NCBI GenBank assembly: GCA_050184225.1
Contig: JBFXAN010000017.1
Location: forward strand, 1-62,776
Direction: 5' to 3'
DNA: 62,776 bases
Origin: JBFXAN01 sp050184225
GTDB lineage: Bacteria; Chloroflexota; Dehalococcoidia; CAUJGQ01
The number at the start of each line of letters is the position of its first letter. Positions within the stretch are counted from its first letter, which is position 1. The notes under the pieces are model-generated. The model saw only the letters and a list, made by a program, of their open reading frames with translations. It was not told the DNA's origin and did not search any database. Made by a program: the position numbers and the translations under genes. Below are positions 42,357 through 50,620 of the stretch, piece after piece.

Positions 42357-42536
42357 GCCGATGCTCCTTCATGGGGCTGTCTATGAGGTGAATGCAGTTA
42401 CCACCCGAGATCCAACACACCGTCAAGTCTGCGGAAGGTAATCGCTCCCCGCATAGCACAATAGCACAGGCGTTCTATATTGTCTCCGCCAATTATGTGT
42501 ACTGGTCACGCAAACCGACCGGTGGAGGGCTCGCCG

Positions 42537-42734
42537 ATGGACGCTCGTACCAACTCCGAAGAGTGGCAGCAATACCTGCGCCGGGTCAAGGAGGGATTCT
42601 TCGAGGCAATCGATCGCATCCAGCACCGCAATCTGGACAAAGACCCGGATGAGGTCGAGTGTGATGTGGCGGAAGTCGTGGAAGAAGTTCGACGGGAGCG
42701 GCATCAGCAGCCACACGACTCCGGACATGCGTAG
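42537..42734 (+). CDS. Small acidic protein of unknown function
   Basis: A 65-aa, charged, probably helical protein (WQQYLRRVKEGFFEAIDRI; DPDEVECDVAEVVEEVRRER). GGAGGG lies 8 bases before the ATG at 42537. It is on the plus strand between two minus-strand VOC paralogues. The look recalls small antitoxin-like proteins, but no toxin gene adjoins it, and I do not assign it. Confidence 0.55.
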   Translation: MDARTNSEEWQQYLRRVKEGFFEAIDRIQHRNLDKDPDEVECDVAEVVEEVRRERHQQPHDSGHA

Positions 42735-42785
42735 TGCGTGTTCGACCTCAATCCAACACGCACCCCACCAAAGGCACATGTGTAC

Positions 42786-43193
42786 CTACGCCGACTTCGG
42801 CCCGGAGTACTGCACCTCGAACAAGACACGGTCCGGCGACTCGAACATCACCTGATAGTACGTGTGACCCTCCCGCCGCGGGATCGGCCGGTGGCGCGGC
42901 GTCTCGAACAGCATCTCCACGCCCCGCTCCTTCAGATACTCGATCACGGCATCGACATCCGCCTCCGCCTCCGCCGCGATGCCGACGTGATTCACCCCCG
43001 GCCCGTCGTAGTCGTTGCTCACGTCTTTGACGTCCTGGCTGATGATCCACAGGCTGCCGCTCGTGCCGCCCATCCCGAAGAAGCCCTCACCGGCGAAGAT
43101 GTCGTGCCAGCCGAGAAAGGTCAGCAGTTCGCGGTAGAACCCCACATTCTCCGGCCGCACATTCACCTGCAGATGATCGAGTCCGGTCTTCAT
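42786..43193 (-). CDS. VOC/glyoxalase-family protein (paralogue 2)
   Basis: A 135-aa VOC protein, paralogue of 41946 (LDHLQVNVRPENVGFYRELL; VNHVGIAAEAEADVDAV; QVMFESPDRVLFEVQYSG). GAGGAG is 9 bases before the ATG at 43193. It follows the truncated reductase-like gene in a minus-strand run that extends up to the ArsR gene at 46400. Confidence 0.88.
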   Translation of the reverse strand: MKTGLDHLQVNVRPENVGFYRELLTFLGWHDIFAGEGFFGMGGTSGSLWIISQDVKDVSNDYDGPGVNHVGIAAEAEADVDAVIEYLKERGVEMLFETPRHRPIPRREGHTYYQVMFESPDRVLFEVQYSGPKSA

Positions 43194-43204
43194 GGTCGTG
43201 CTCC

Positions 43205-43471
43205 TCACTTGACGATGTGGAATCGGAGATGTGTGACTGCGGGCGTTTCGATCATGTGGATCTTTTCCAGCTCGATCGGTCCCGCACCGAGATGCTCGAA
43301 CAGGCGGACACCGCCGCCCAGTAGGATCGGCACGAGGTCGATGTGGATCTCGTCAAGCAGTCCGGCCTTGATGCACTGCTGCGCGATGCTCGCGGCAGCG
43401 ACCCCGATATCCTTCTCCCCCGCGATAAAGCCGTCCAGCGACATGGAGTGCTGTACGACGACCCTGCCCAT
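43205..43471 (-). pseudogene. Internally deleted RibD C-terminal/dihydrofolate-reductase-like gene
   Basis: Only 88 codons where the family has about 180-200. The N-terminal strand (VVVQHSMSLDGFIAGE) is joined directly to the C-terminal NADPH/dimer region (KDIGVAAASIAQQCIKAGLL, then DEIHIDLVPILLGGGVRLFE). Roughly 90-100 residues of the middle, including most of the binding site, are missing, yet the frame and the ribosome binding site (GAGGAGAAGGAG) are intact. Probably a deletion remnant; a minimal expressed protein cannot be excluded. Confidence 0.75.
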
Positions 43472-43511
43472 ACTCCTTCTCCTCATGCATCAACCCCAAG
43501 GCACCAATACT

Positions 43512-44036
43512 TCACCGCGCGAACCGCCAGCGCGTCGCGCCGTGCGGCTCCGCCGTCGCCACGCCGAAGGCGGTATCGAGCGTGAAGCGATAGAGATGCC
43601 ACGGTGGCGGCCCCGCGCTCGGCGCGCTGAACGGCGCCGTGAACGCATCGCCCGCCACCTCCGCCGGCCAGCCACCCTCACGGAACCGGCGCGCCGCCGC
43701 CGCCAGCGTCGCCGGGTCGGTCACCCTGGCCGCCGTACCCTCCAGCACGAGGTCGATGCCCGTCAGCCGGGCGGCGATCGTGCAGGCCGGGTTCGCCGCC
43801 AGGTTGCGCGCCTTGCGCGCGGCAGGACTGCTGGTGAAGTACAGGTCGCCATCCATCCAGAGGCCGCCAAACCCGGCGGCGTGCGGGCGGCCATCCGGGC
43901 GGGTCGTCCCCAGAAAGAAGGGGACATCGGCGGTCGGCGTGTCATTCGCCAATGCGTCGCGCGCCCGGCTCCACGGCAGCGTGGCGTTGCCGTAGCGGTC
44001 GAGATTCTTCACGTCGGTGGGTTCTCGCTCGGCCAT
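43512..44036 (-). CDS. Pyridoxamine 5'-phosphate oxidase-family flavoprotein
   Basis: A 174-aa split-barrel flavin-binding protein: DVPFFLGTTRPDGRPHAAGF at the FMN-phosphate site, LYFTSSPAARKARNL, and a C-terminal barrel (WHLYRFTLDTAFG). Relatives bind FMN or F420 and reduce small molecules. GGAGG precedes the ATG at 44036. It is part of the minus-strand run of small genes. Confidence 0.87.
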   Translation of the reverse strand: MAEREPTDVKNLDRYGNATLPWSRARDALANDTPTADVPFFLGTTRPDGRPHAAGFGGLWMDGDLYFTSSPAARKARNLAANPACTIAARLTGIDLVLEGTAARVTDPATLAAAARRFREGGWPAEVAGDAFTAPFSAPSAGPPPWHLYRFTLDTAFGVATAEPHGATRWRFAR

Positions 44037-44059
44037 CGGTTCACCTCCAACGGATTGAG

Positions 44060-44536
44060 CTACGTCTGGGCGTAGACTTCTTCGAGCGTGGCGATGTCGA
44101 TCTTGGACATCTGGAACATCGCCTGCGTGACGCGGTTGGCTCTTGCCGGGTCTTCGTCCTGCATCAGCTTGAACAGGGCCGTCGGTATCACCTGCCAGGA
44201 CAGGCCGAACTGGTCCTTCAGCCAGCCGCACGGACCCGGCGCGCCGCCTGCCGAGAGCTTGTCCCAGTAGTAGTCCACCTCCGCCTGCGTCTCGCACTCG
44301 ATCAAGAACGAGACGGCCTCCGTGAACGTGAACTCCGGTCCGCCGTTGAGCGCGATGAACTCCTGTCCGTTGAGGCGGAACGTCGCGGTCATCAGGCTTC
44401 CTGCCGGTCCCGGTCCGGCCTCGCCAAAGCGGGTGACGTTCAAGATCTCAGCGTCCTTGAAGACGGAGACATAGAAGTTGATCGCCTCCTCGGCGGTACT
44501 GTCGAACCACAGGTATGGGGTGATCTTCTGGGCCAC
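44060..44536 (-). CDS. PhnB-like VOC-family protein
   Basis: A 158-aa VOC-fold protein of the PhnB/3-demethylubiquinone-methyltransferase-like group (ITPYLWFDSTAEEAINFYVS; EFIALNGGPEFTFTEAVSF; CGWLKDQFGLSWQVIP). The fold is clear but the methyltransferase label inherited by this group is not supported by a SAM site. The start is GTG at 44536 with AGGAG upstream. Confidence 0.87.
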   Translation of the reverse strand: MAQKITPYLWFDSTAEEAINFYVSVFKDAEILNVTRFGEAGPGPAGSLMTATFRLNGQEFIALNGGPEFTFTEAVSFLIECETQAEVDYYWDKLSAGGAPGPCGWLKDQFGLSWQVIPTALFKLMQDEDPARANRVTQAMFQMSKIDIATLEEVYAQT

Positions 44537-44607
44537 GGTATCTTTCTCCTGTTCGTTTGGTGATATGCCCTGGACGAGCGCGCGGTTGCGCGCCCTTACG
44601 GACGGCG

Positions 44608-45084
44608 TCATCGGGTCAGTCGGGCGAGGAGATCTTCCAGGCGCTCGAAGCCTTCGTTGACCCCCTGCTCCATGCCGCTCTCCACCATCTGGTCGCGGTC
44701 CTCGACCGACTGATAGACGGAGTTCAGGCGCACCCGCGTCCGGCCGTCGCGCGCTTCAAAGGTGACCGTTTCCAGGGAAACGTGTCCCGGCCATCCCTCG
44801 AACTCAAAGGTCTGGACCATGCTGTCCGGCGACGGCGTACCGTGAAACACGCCGCGAAAGCCGTACTCGACGCCGTCGGCATCCCAACTGAGGTAGCGCC
44901 ACATGCCGCCATCGCGGACCTCGTAGCGGTCGACCTTCGTCGTCGTGCCATGCGGCCCGAGCCACTGCACCAGCAACTCCGGATCGGTGTAGGCACGAAA
45001 AACGAGGTCGCGCGGCGCGTTGAACTCCCTCGTGATCATGATCTGCGGCATCCCCGGCTCCGCGATGATCTGCGTTTTCGCCAT
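44608..45084 (-). CDS. AHSA1/SRPBCC-family protein
   Basis: A 158-aa START-like protein (ITREFNAPRDLVFRAYTDPE, WLGPHGTTTKVDRYEVRDGG, RYLSWDADGVEYGFRG). The SRPBCC fold binds hydrophobic ligands in a deep pocket; this Hsp90-activator-like branch is usually coexpressed with an ArsR repressor, and an ArsR gene lies upstream at 46065. GAAGGAG precedes the ATG at 45084. Confidence 0.88.
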   Translation of the reverse strand: MAKTQIIAEPGMPQIMITREFNAPRDLVFRAYTDPELLVQWLGPHGTTTKVDRYEVRDGGMWRYLSWDADGVEYGFRGVFHGTPSPDSMVQTFEFEGWPGHVSLETVTFEARDGRTRVRLNSVYQSVEDRDQMVESGMEQGVNEGFERLEDLLARLTR

Positions 45085-45158
45085 GATCTGCTCCTTCTCG
45101 ATCATCTCTGTCGGGTGTGATGTGACGAACGTTCGTCGTTTGCCCGCGAGCCGCGGCG

Positions 45159-45887
45159 CTACCCGGCCCGCTTCATGCCCAGGTAATGCTCCCGCTGCTC
45201 CGGCGCGAGGTGTTCGATCGCATAGCGCAGCGCCGTGCGCGGCATCGTGGCGGCGTGGGCATCCAAAAATTGCAGGAGCTGCTGCTGGCCCTTCTTCCCC
45301 GCCTCGCGCAGCCACCCGCCGGTCGCCTTGTGGATCAGATCCTGATCGTCGTCCAGCAGCAACGCCGCGATCGCGAACGTGTCATCGAGATCGCCCTGCC
45401 GAATGAAGTAGTAGGTGCTGACGATCGACGTGCGCCGCTCCCAGATGTTCCCGGACCGCGCCAGCTCGTAAAGAATGTCGCGCGGCTTGTCGAACAGGTA
45501 GCCGCCGACCACATATGGCGCGGCCCGATCGACCAGATCCCAGTTGTTGATCCGATCGTGACGCCGCAGGTACAAATCGAACAGCTCCTTCCTCCGCTGA
45601 TCCGTGGTCCTCTTACCCCGCGCCTGCCAGTCCATCACGCTGACGCCGCCCACCCGCACCTCATGCACCGGGCTTTCGAGCAGCGTCTCGATCTCCTCCA
45701 GCGGCAGGTCGATAAACTCCTTGGCCAGCGTGAAGACCTGCCCCATGCGGACGCCGATAAAGCGATCAGCCTCGTCGTTCTGCTCATTGCCAGGCGTGAA
45801 ATTACGCTCGTACTCGCGCGCCTGCTCCGGCGAACGATGCTTCTCCAATCGTGCAACGAACGCCGCTGCGCTCAGGTTCGCCGGCAT
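45159..45887 (-). CDS. DNA alkylation repair protein (AlkD-like)
   Basis: A 242-aa HEAT-repeat-like all-helical protein of the AlkC/AlkD family (FIGVRMGQVFTLAKEF; RKELFDLYLRRHDRINNWDL; DQDLIHKATGGWLREAGKKG). AlkD excises N3- and N7-alkylated purines without flipping the base; the WDLVD and HKATGW-type segments around its DNA-facing Trp/Asp residues are conserved. It should act on cytosolic DNA. Confidence 0.9.
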   Translation of the reverse strand: MPANLSAAAFVARLEKHRSPEQAREYERNFTPGNEQNDEADRFIGVRMGQVFTLAKEFIDLPLEEIETLLESPVHEVRVGGVSVMDWQARGKRTTDQRRKELFDLYLRRHDRINNWDLVDRAAPYVVGGYLFDKPRDILYELARSGNIWERRTSIVSTYYFIRQGDLDDTFAIAALLLDDDQDLIHKATGGWLREAGKKGQQQLLQFLDAHAATMPRTALRYAIEHLAPEQREHYLGMKRAG

Positions 45888-45908
45888 ACAAGGTATCCTT
45901 CGTTCTCG

Positions 45909-46019
45909 TTATCGCCCGCTGCCGCCTTCTCGGAGCGCCGCCGCCATCTTGTCGACGCACTGCTCCATACCAGCCTTCGAGATGGCGACGATCTCGAAGA
46001 CGCGTGTCACGGACGACAT
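45909..46019 (-). CDS. Possible 36-aa ORF or gene remnant
   Basis: An ATG frame of 36 residues (MSSVTRVFEIVAIS, then KAGMEQCVDKMAAALREGG) between the ArsR and AlkD genes. Amphipathic and protein-like, but short and without a clear ribosome binding site; it may be the tail of a decayed gene. Confidence 0.3.
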   Translation of the reverse strand: MSSVTRVFEIVAISKAGMEQCVDKMAAALREGGSGR

Positions 46020-46064
46020 TCTTCGTCACAGTGTCTCCCTCTCCAACACCTCGACCCGATGCGG

Positions 46065-46400
46065 TCACTCTGCCGAATCGTCCTGCAACCGCTCGAGCAG
46101 CGCGTCGAGCCGTTCGTGGCGCTCGTCCCAGTACGCCTGATAGCGGGCCAGCCACACGGTCGCCTCCCGCAGCGGCTCCGCCTCGAGGTGACTGAGACGC
46201 GCCGTCGCCCGCCGGATGCGCGAGATCAACCCCGCCTGCTCCAGCACCTTCAGATGCCGCGAGATCGCCGGCTGCGACACCTGGAACGGCGCCGCCAGCT
46301 CCCCGACCGTCGCGTCACCCTCCCGCAGCCGCGCCAGGATCGCGCGACGGGTCGGATCGGCGAGCGCGCCGAACACGGCATCAAGCTGGTCAACCGTCAT
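46065..46400 (-). CDS. ArsR-family transcriptional repressor
   Basis: A 111-aa winged-helix regulator (VFGALADPTRRAILARLREG; ELAAPFQVSQPAISRHLKVL recognition helix). It lacks Cys pairs of metal sensors and is of the type paired with AHSA1 genes. It likely heads and controls the minus-strand run down to the VOC genes. Confidence 0.9.
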   Translation of the reverse strand: MTVDQLDAVFGALADPTRRAILARLREGDATVGELAAPFQVSQPAISRHLKVLEQAGLISRIRRATARLSHLEAEPLREATVWLARYQAYWDERHERLDALLERLQDDSAE

Positions 46401-46516
46401 TCATAACCATTTCTTTATAGAACATCTGTGTTAAGTATGTCGCGCGCAGAGATCCCTGTCAAGCGCCGGCGCGCTTGCGTCGTGGCGTTGTGACCATAAC
46501 GTGGAGTGGATCGCGA

Positions 46517-46885
46517 CTAACGGTCAGCCGGATGCCCGCCGAGGCCCGCCGGCCGGCCGCGATCGACGCTCGCATCCGTCGCGAAGTCGAACTCGTCCTC
46601 GATCTCATACATGCCGCGGATGCTGGTCGACTCGATCACCGCAGCGATCCGGTCGTGCCGCACCGCCTCCTGCGCCGCCACCCGCGCCAGCGCCTGCTCC
46701 AGCTGCTCGCGGTCGGGAAGGTCGATGAAACCGAACGCCAGAATCTCCCGCTCGTCGGCCACGTTCCGCGCCAGGATCGGCCCGCGCCCGGGAAAGCCGA
46801 ACCCCTTGTCCGGATACCACGCCGCCAGAAAATCCTCGTAGGTCTTGCCCGGCCGCAACCGGCGCACCAGCATCGAGATAAACAT
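46517..46885 (-). CDS. Conserved hypothetical protein, possible dimeric alpha/beta-barrel
   Basis: A 122-aa protein starting MFISMLVRRLRPGKTYEDFL with WYPDKGFGFPGRGPILARNV and EREILAFGFIDLPDREQLEQ. The spacing of strands and helices suggests a ferredoxin-like (dimeric alpha/beta-barrel) fold as in small monooxygenases, but I do not recognise the family. It ends near the ArsR promoter region and starts 15 bases after the phosphotransferase stop. Confidence 0.65.
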   Translation of the reverse strand: MFISMLVRRLRPGKTYEDFLAAWYPDKGFGFPGRGPILARNVADEREILAFGFIDLPDREQLEQALARVAAQEAVRHDRIAAVIESTSIRGMYEIEDEFDFATDASVDRGRPAGLGGHPADR

Positions 46886-46899
46886 GCTTCACCCACACC

Positions 46900-47856
46900 T
46901 CAGCGCGAGAGCGCGGCGATATCCCGTGGAATTGAGGCCAACGCCTGATGCCGGCGGCCCGCACCCGCATCCCGCCGCATCCGCCGCGCCAGCGCCCGAA
47001 CCGCGATCAGCAGACTGGCAAAGCAGATCCGTTCATACGCACCTGCGAGCAGATCCACCGCCTCGCCATAGCCCTCCAGCAGCCAATCGAGCGCGGTCAC
47101 GGGCAGTATCTCCCCGTCGTGCATCCGAAAGTGGCCCAGGTCATACCAGCGGTCCGCGCCCCGGATCTCCCCGAAGTCGATGATGCCGGAATAGCGCCCA
47201 TCCTCCTGAAAGATGTGCGTCGCGTCGAAGTCGCCGTGCGCCAGCCACCCCTGCTCCCCCTCCAACCAGCCCGATCGCTCAGCGACGATCGACCGAATCA
47301 CATCAACCCGCTCTCGCGGGAGCGCCTGCGCACCCAACAGCGCCAGGTCTGCATCCAGATACTCGGTCAAGAACGTGCGGTTGGTCGCATGCTCCCCCTC
47401 AACCCGCGCCACATCCCCCAGGTCCCGCCGCACCCAGCCAAACCCCGCCACCGGCACACTGTTGATCACCGCCAACTGCCGCCCGGCCTCCCGCACGATC
47501 GCGGCCGTCGCCCCATCAACCGCCCGCCGCCCGACATGGCAACCCGCGATCTCACCGGTTACCATCACCGAACACCCCAACACTTCGTTGCGGTGCTCGT
47601 AGTGCACCACCGCCGGCACGCGCACCTCACGGTCGAGCAGGAGACGATGCACCGCCGCCTCCGGGGCAAAGCTCGCCCCCGCCTCCGGTAGCACCCGCAG
47701 ATAAAACGTCTCCGCCCCCCGTTCGATCCGAAACACATAGGTCGACACACCCTCCGCGACGCGCTCCACCGTGGTCGCAGCCGTCATCCCGAATACTCGA
47801 TCGACCACCGCCCGCACCGCGGCAGCGTCAGGAACAGGTACGCGTTCAGCAGTCAT
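46900..47856 (-). CDS. Aminoglycoside-phosphotransferase-like kinase, variant active site
   Basis: A 318-aa APH/choline-kinase-fold protein. The catalytic loop reads HGDFDATHIF, so the Asp is present but the Asn expected five residues on is His; IIDFGEIRG then supplies the metal-binding Asp. This His variant defines, as far as I recall, a subgroup of unassigned kinases rather than drug-resistance enzymes. The start at 47856 (MTAERVPVPDAAAV) gives the normal N-terminus; the frame is open to 48150 through the family A repeat. Confidence 0.83.
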   Translation of the reverse strand: MTAERVPVPDAAAVRAVVDRVFGMTAATTVERVAEGVSTYVFRIERGAETFYLRVLPEAGASFAPEAAVHRLLLDREVRVPAVVHYEHRNEVLGCSVMVTGEIAGCHVGRRAVDGATAAIVREAGRQLAVINSVPVAGFGWVRRDLGDVARVEGEHATNRTFLTEYLDADLALLGAQALPRERVDVIRSIVAERSGWLEGEQGWLAHGDFDATHIFQEDGRYSGIIDFGEIRGADRWYDLGHFRMHDGEILPVTALDWLLEGYGEAVDLLAGAYERICFASLLIAVRALARRMRRDAGAGRRHQALASIPRDIAALSR

Positions 47857-47907
47857 CCAACGAGGCGCCTCCGTACGTGTCCGATCTTCATGCCCATCAG
47901 TCCACCA

Positions 47908-47982
47908 TGTCATCCTGAGCGAAGCGAAGGATCTCGGTGGTCTCTTAGCGTCCGAGATCCTTCGCTGTCGCTCAGGATGACA
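47908..47982. repeat. Family A palindromic repeat (copy A5)
   Basis: TGTCATCCTGAGCGAAGCG on the left and CGCTGTCGCTCAGGATGACA on the right with AAGGATCTCGG/CCGAGATCCTT inside, in the divergent gap between the kinase and the RidA-like gene. Confidence 0.85.
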
Positions 47983-48127
47983 ACGGCGCTTCGTGTTGAA
48001 GACTCGAACACGCTCTCCGCGCGGACCGGCCCGCTGGATCTGGCCATACTCCATCTGCAACAATGGCACCCCGGCGGCCACGCCGCTACCGAACGCCCGC
48101 CACATATCTCCAGAAGGCGGCCGGCCA

Positions 48128-48652
48128 ATGCGTGTCGAAGATAGACTCACCGCGCTCGGACTGTTCCTCTACGACCTGGAAGATCGATACCGCGTCAACC
48201 CATCCGGCGCCCGCTTCGTCTCGCATCTCGCCGTGGGCAACCTCCTCTATCTCTCCGGCACCGTACCGATCAAGGATGATCACCCCTACCTCACCGGCGT
48301 CATCGGCCGCGACCTCACCGCCGAGCAGGGCTACGAGGCAGCACGCTACGCCCTCCTCTCCGCCCTCGCCGTCGCCAGGTTCGCCCTCGGCGACCTCGAC
48401 CGCGTCGAGCAGGCCGTCCAGATGACCGGCTACGTCAACAGCGCCCCCGGCTTCGCCGACCAGCCCCGCGTCGTCAACGGCGCCACCGACCTCCTCGTCG
48501 AGCTCTACGGCGACCACGGCCTCCCCACCCGCGCCGCGATCGGCTGCCAGGGCCTCGCCCTCAACTCCTCCGTCGAGATCGTCCTCACCCTCGCCTTCGC
48601 CGGCGACTCCATCCGCCCGCCACTAATCCGCCACCGCGGCATCGAAGAGTGA
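48128..48652 (+). CDS. RidA/YjgF-family protein
   Basis: A 174-aa RidA-superfamily protein (VGNLLYLSGTVPIKDDHPYL; EQGYEAARYALLSALAVARF; GYVNSAPGFADQPRVVNGAT; LPTRAAIGCQGLALNSSVEI). RidA proteins deaminate reactive enamine/imine intermediates; the Arg of PTRAAIG, which holds the substrate carboxylate, is present. It is longer than RidA (~130 aa), as in the broader YjgF subgroups. Coding DNA is unusually C-rich. The Shine-Dalgarno is weak. Confidence 0.87.
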   Translation: MRVEDRLTALGLFLYDLEDRYRVNPSGARFVSHLAVGNLLYLSGTVPIKDDHPYLTGVIGRDLTAEQGYEAARYALLSALAVARFALGDLDRVEQAVQMTGYVNSAPGFADQPRVVNGATDLLVELYGDHGLPTRAAIGCQGLALNSSVEIVLTLAFAGDSIRPPLIRHRGIEE

Positions 48653-48681
48653 TCGAGCCGGTCCCGCGAGCCGCCGCACCT

Positions 48682-49287
48682 TCACGGACGCTCAGTCGGC
48701 GGCGTGTCCCCCGGCCCGGGCAGCGGCGCCTTCTCCCGGTTCGTCGCCTCCTGCTCCAGCAACTCGTCCAGATCGACGTATGGATAGATCACCGGCGCGC
48801 TGTTCTGCATCAGCCCACCCGTGTCGGCGGTCGGACCGTAGGTGCTGTACACGTCGCGATTCAGCATCCGCAGCAACGCCGTCTGCTGCCCCCGATGATG
48901 CGACGTGTGCGTCAGCCGTCGCGTCATCACCCACGCGCGGCTCCGCGTCACATCGAAAAAGCTGACCGTCTCCTCCCACCAGCCGGCATCCTTCGAGCGC
49001 AACGCCGCCAACCGGCGACCCGAATCCTCGGCGTACTGCCGGATGAACTCGAGCCGTGTCTCCGGTTCCGGCAGCGGCGGCGCACCGACATCGATCCCGA
49101 GCATGTTCTTGAACCACAGGTTCTCACTCACGCACTGATGCACCATCTGCTCGTGCAGCGTCCGCCCCCGCCGGTCCTTCGCGTGCGGCCGCACCTCGAC
49201 ATCCCCATCGTCGAACATGCTCCACACGCTCAGCACCTTCAGCCGCTCCGTCTCATACGTCTCCACCAGAAAGTCATACGCCGTCAT
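48682..49287 (-). CDS. DinB-family protein (third in the window)
   Basis: A 201-aa DinB four-helix protein. The metal triad is HEQMVHQC near residue 47-52 and HTSHHRGQQT further on. The ATG at 49287 follows GAGGTG; a GTG two codons earlier is possible. It starts 8 bases after the crotonase-fold gene upstream (codirectional), so they are one transcript. A long C-terminal acidic tail follows the domain. Confidence 0.85.
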   Translation of the reverse strand: MTAYDFLVETYETERLKVLSVWSMFDDGDVEVRPHAKDRRGRTLHEQMVHQCVSENLWFKNMLGIDVGAPPLPEPETRLEFIRQYAEDSGRRLAALRSKDAGWWEETVSFFDVTRSRAWVMTRRLTHTSHHRGQQTALLRMLNRDVYSTYGPTADTGGLMQNSAPVIYPYVDLDELLEQEATNREKAPLPGPGDTPPTERP

Positions 49288-49294
49288 ATTCACC

Positions 49295-50122
49295 TCAGCG
49301 CCCGGTGAACCGAGGCTCCCGCTTCTCGGCGAACGAGCGAACGCCCTCCCGCCGGTCCTCGGAAGGCCCCGTCACGGAGAGGGCGGTGCCCGAGATCTCG
49401 AGCGCGCTCTCGAAGTCGAGCCCCGCCGTCCGGTAGGCGAGCATCTTCCCCAGCTTCTGACCAATCGGCGGCCCCGCCTCCACCGCGCCCGCCAGCTCCA
49501 TCGTCTTCGCCTCCAACTCCTCCGGCGGCACCAGATAGTTCGTCAACCCGGCCGCGTGTGCCTCCTCGGCCGACATGAAGCGGCCCGTCATCATCATCTC
49601 CATCGCCTTGCGCCAGCCGATGATCCGCGGCAGGCTCCAGAACCCACCCAGGTCGGCAAACAGCCCGCGCTTCACATACGCCACCTGATACCGCGCCGCC
49701 GTCGACGCCACCGCCAGATCACAGTGCGCCACCATGTCGAACCCCGCACCGACACACACCCCATTGATCGACGCGATCACCGGCACGTCCAGCCGCCGCA
49801 GCGCGATGTACGTCTCCGACTCGTTGCGGAAGTTAAGCCGCGCTCCTTCCAGGTCAAACGCCGGCTGCTCCGCCCGACCCTCTCCCTGCTGGTGCTGCGC
49901 CGCGCTGCCGGAGAAGTCGGCGCCCGCGCAGAACCCCCGCCCCGCCCCCGTAATCACGATGCAACGCACGGAGCGGTCCATCCGGGCGCGCTGAAACACG
50001 TCCCGCAGCTCCGCGAACATCGTCATGCTGAGCGCGTTCAGCTTGTCCGGTCGGTTGAGCGTGATCCAGAGGATGCCCTCGAACTCGCCGCGCCGTTCGG
50101 TGAGCACCGTTTCGTACGTCAT
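49295..50122 (-). CDS. Enoyl-CoA hydratase/isomerase-family protein (dienoyl-isomerase-like)
   Basis: A 275-aa crotonase-fold enzyme. The oxyanion hole is formed by GRGFCAGADF and CVGAGFDMVAHCD. The two Glu of enoyl-CoA hydratase are absent: the first position is Asp (GFDMV) and the second is in VAYVKRG, whereas a later Asp (LFADLGG) matches the third catalytic Asp of delta3,5-delta2,4-dienoyl-CoA isomerase. Two of the three isomerase acids are thus present. It probably handles double bonds in unsaturated acyl-CoAs. CTGGAGGGAACG precedes the ATG. Confidence 0.87.
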   Translation of the reverse strand: MTYETVLTERRGEFEGILWITLNRPDKLNALSMTMFAELRDVFQRARMDRSVRCIVITGAGRGFCAGADFSGSAAQHQQGEGRAEQPAFDLEGARLNFRNESETYIALRRLDVPVIASINGVCVGAGFDMVAHCDLAVASTAARYQVAYVKRGLFADLGGFWSLPRIIGWRKAMEMMMTGRFMSAEEAHAAGLTNYLVPPEELEAKTMELAGAVEAGPPIGQKLGKMLAYRTAGLDFESALEISGTALSVTGPSEDRREGVRSFAEKREPRFTGR

Positions 50123-50277
50123 CGTTCCCTCCAGATAGGAGCATCGCGCCGGTACCGGCGTTGGTAGAATACCGGAACCGTGGTCATGCGACCGCTAACT
50201 CCGCCGCTCCCACTCGTCGACGCTCGATGACGATTGCCGGCGTAGCCCTCGTCGCACGTGAAGGGGGCGCGTGGCGA

Positions 50278-50595
50278 ATGGCGACGTTCTATCGAATTGT
50301 GCGGACAGATCCCCCAACAGTGACAGACTTCCTCACCGACCGGCAAGCTGGACGGCAACCCCCTCCTCCTCACCTGCTTCGATTGTGGGACAGCCGGTCC
50401 GTATTCGATACCGAAGATACTGCCCGCGAAGTCGCTATACGATTTCCCGCGATCGGTTCGTACATTGCAACTCTCGATATTGTCGAAGGAGGCACGATTT
50501 CTGCCGAGCGGACCCTACGCAGGCTGGGACACTACACCCTCTGGGGTGACGCGACTGCTATTCTGGAACGGGTAGTATCGATCGTGCCGGTGTAG
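50278..50595 (+). CDS. Conserved hypothetical, first of an unknown small-gene pair
   Basis: A 105-aa protein (MATFYRIVRTDPPTVTDFL; FDTEDTAREVAIRFPAIGSY; LGHYTLWGDATAILERVVSI). The balanced hydrophobic pattern suggests a small alpha/beta domain. The gene is followed 25 bases later by another small gene of the same strand. I have an impression of similar adjacent pairs in Chloroflexota genomes but cannot verify it. GC is lower than in the metabolic genes. Start at 50278 assumed; the frame is open to 50161. Confidence 0.6.
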   Translation: MATFYRIVRTDPPTVTDFLTDRQAGRQPPPPHLLRLWDSRSVFDTEDTAREVAIRFPAIGSYIATLDIVEGGTISAERTLRRLGHYTLWGDATAILERVVSIVPV

Positions 50596-50620
50596 AACGG
50601 CATGACGTGGGACGTTGACG

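Noticed and set aside
44060..44536. 3-demethylubiquinone-9 3-methyltransferase function for the PhnB-like gene
   Set aside because: The protein is a VOC fold with no SAM-binding motif; the name is a historical misannotation of the family.
46900..47856. Aminoglycoside resistance gene
   Set aside because: The fold fits, but the catalytic loop differs and such kinases in environmental genomes seldom act on antibiotics.
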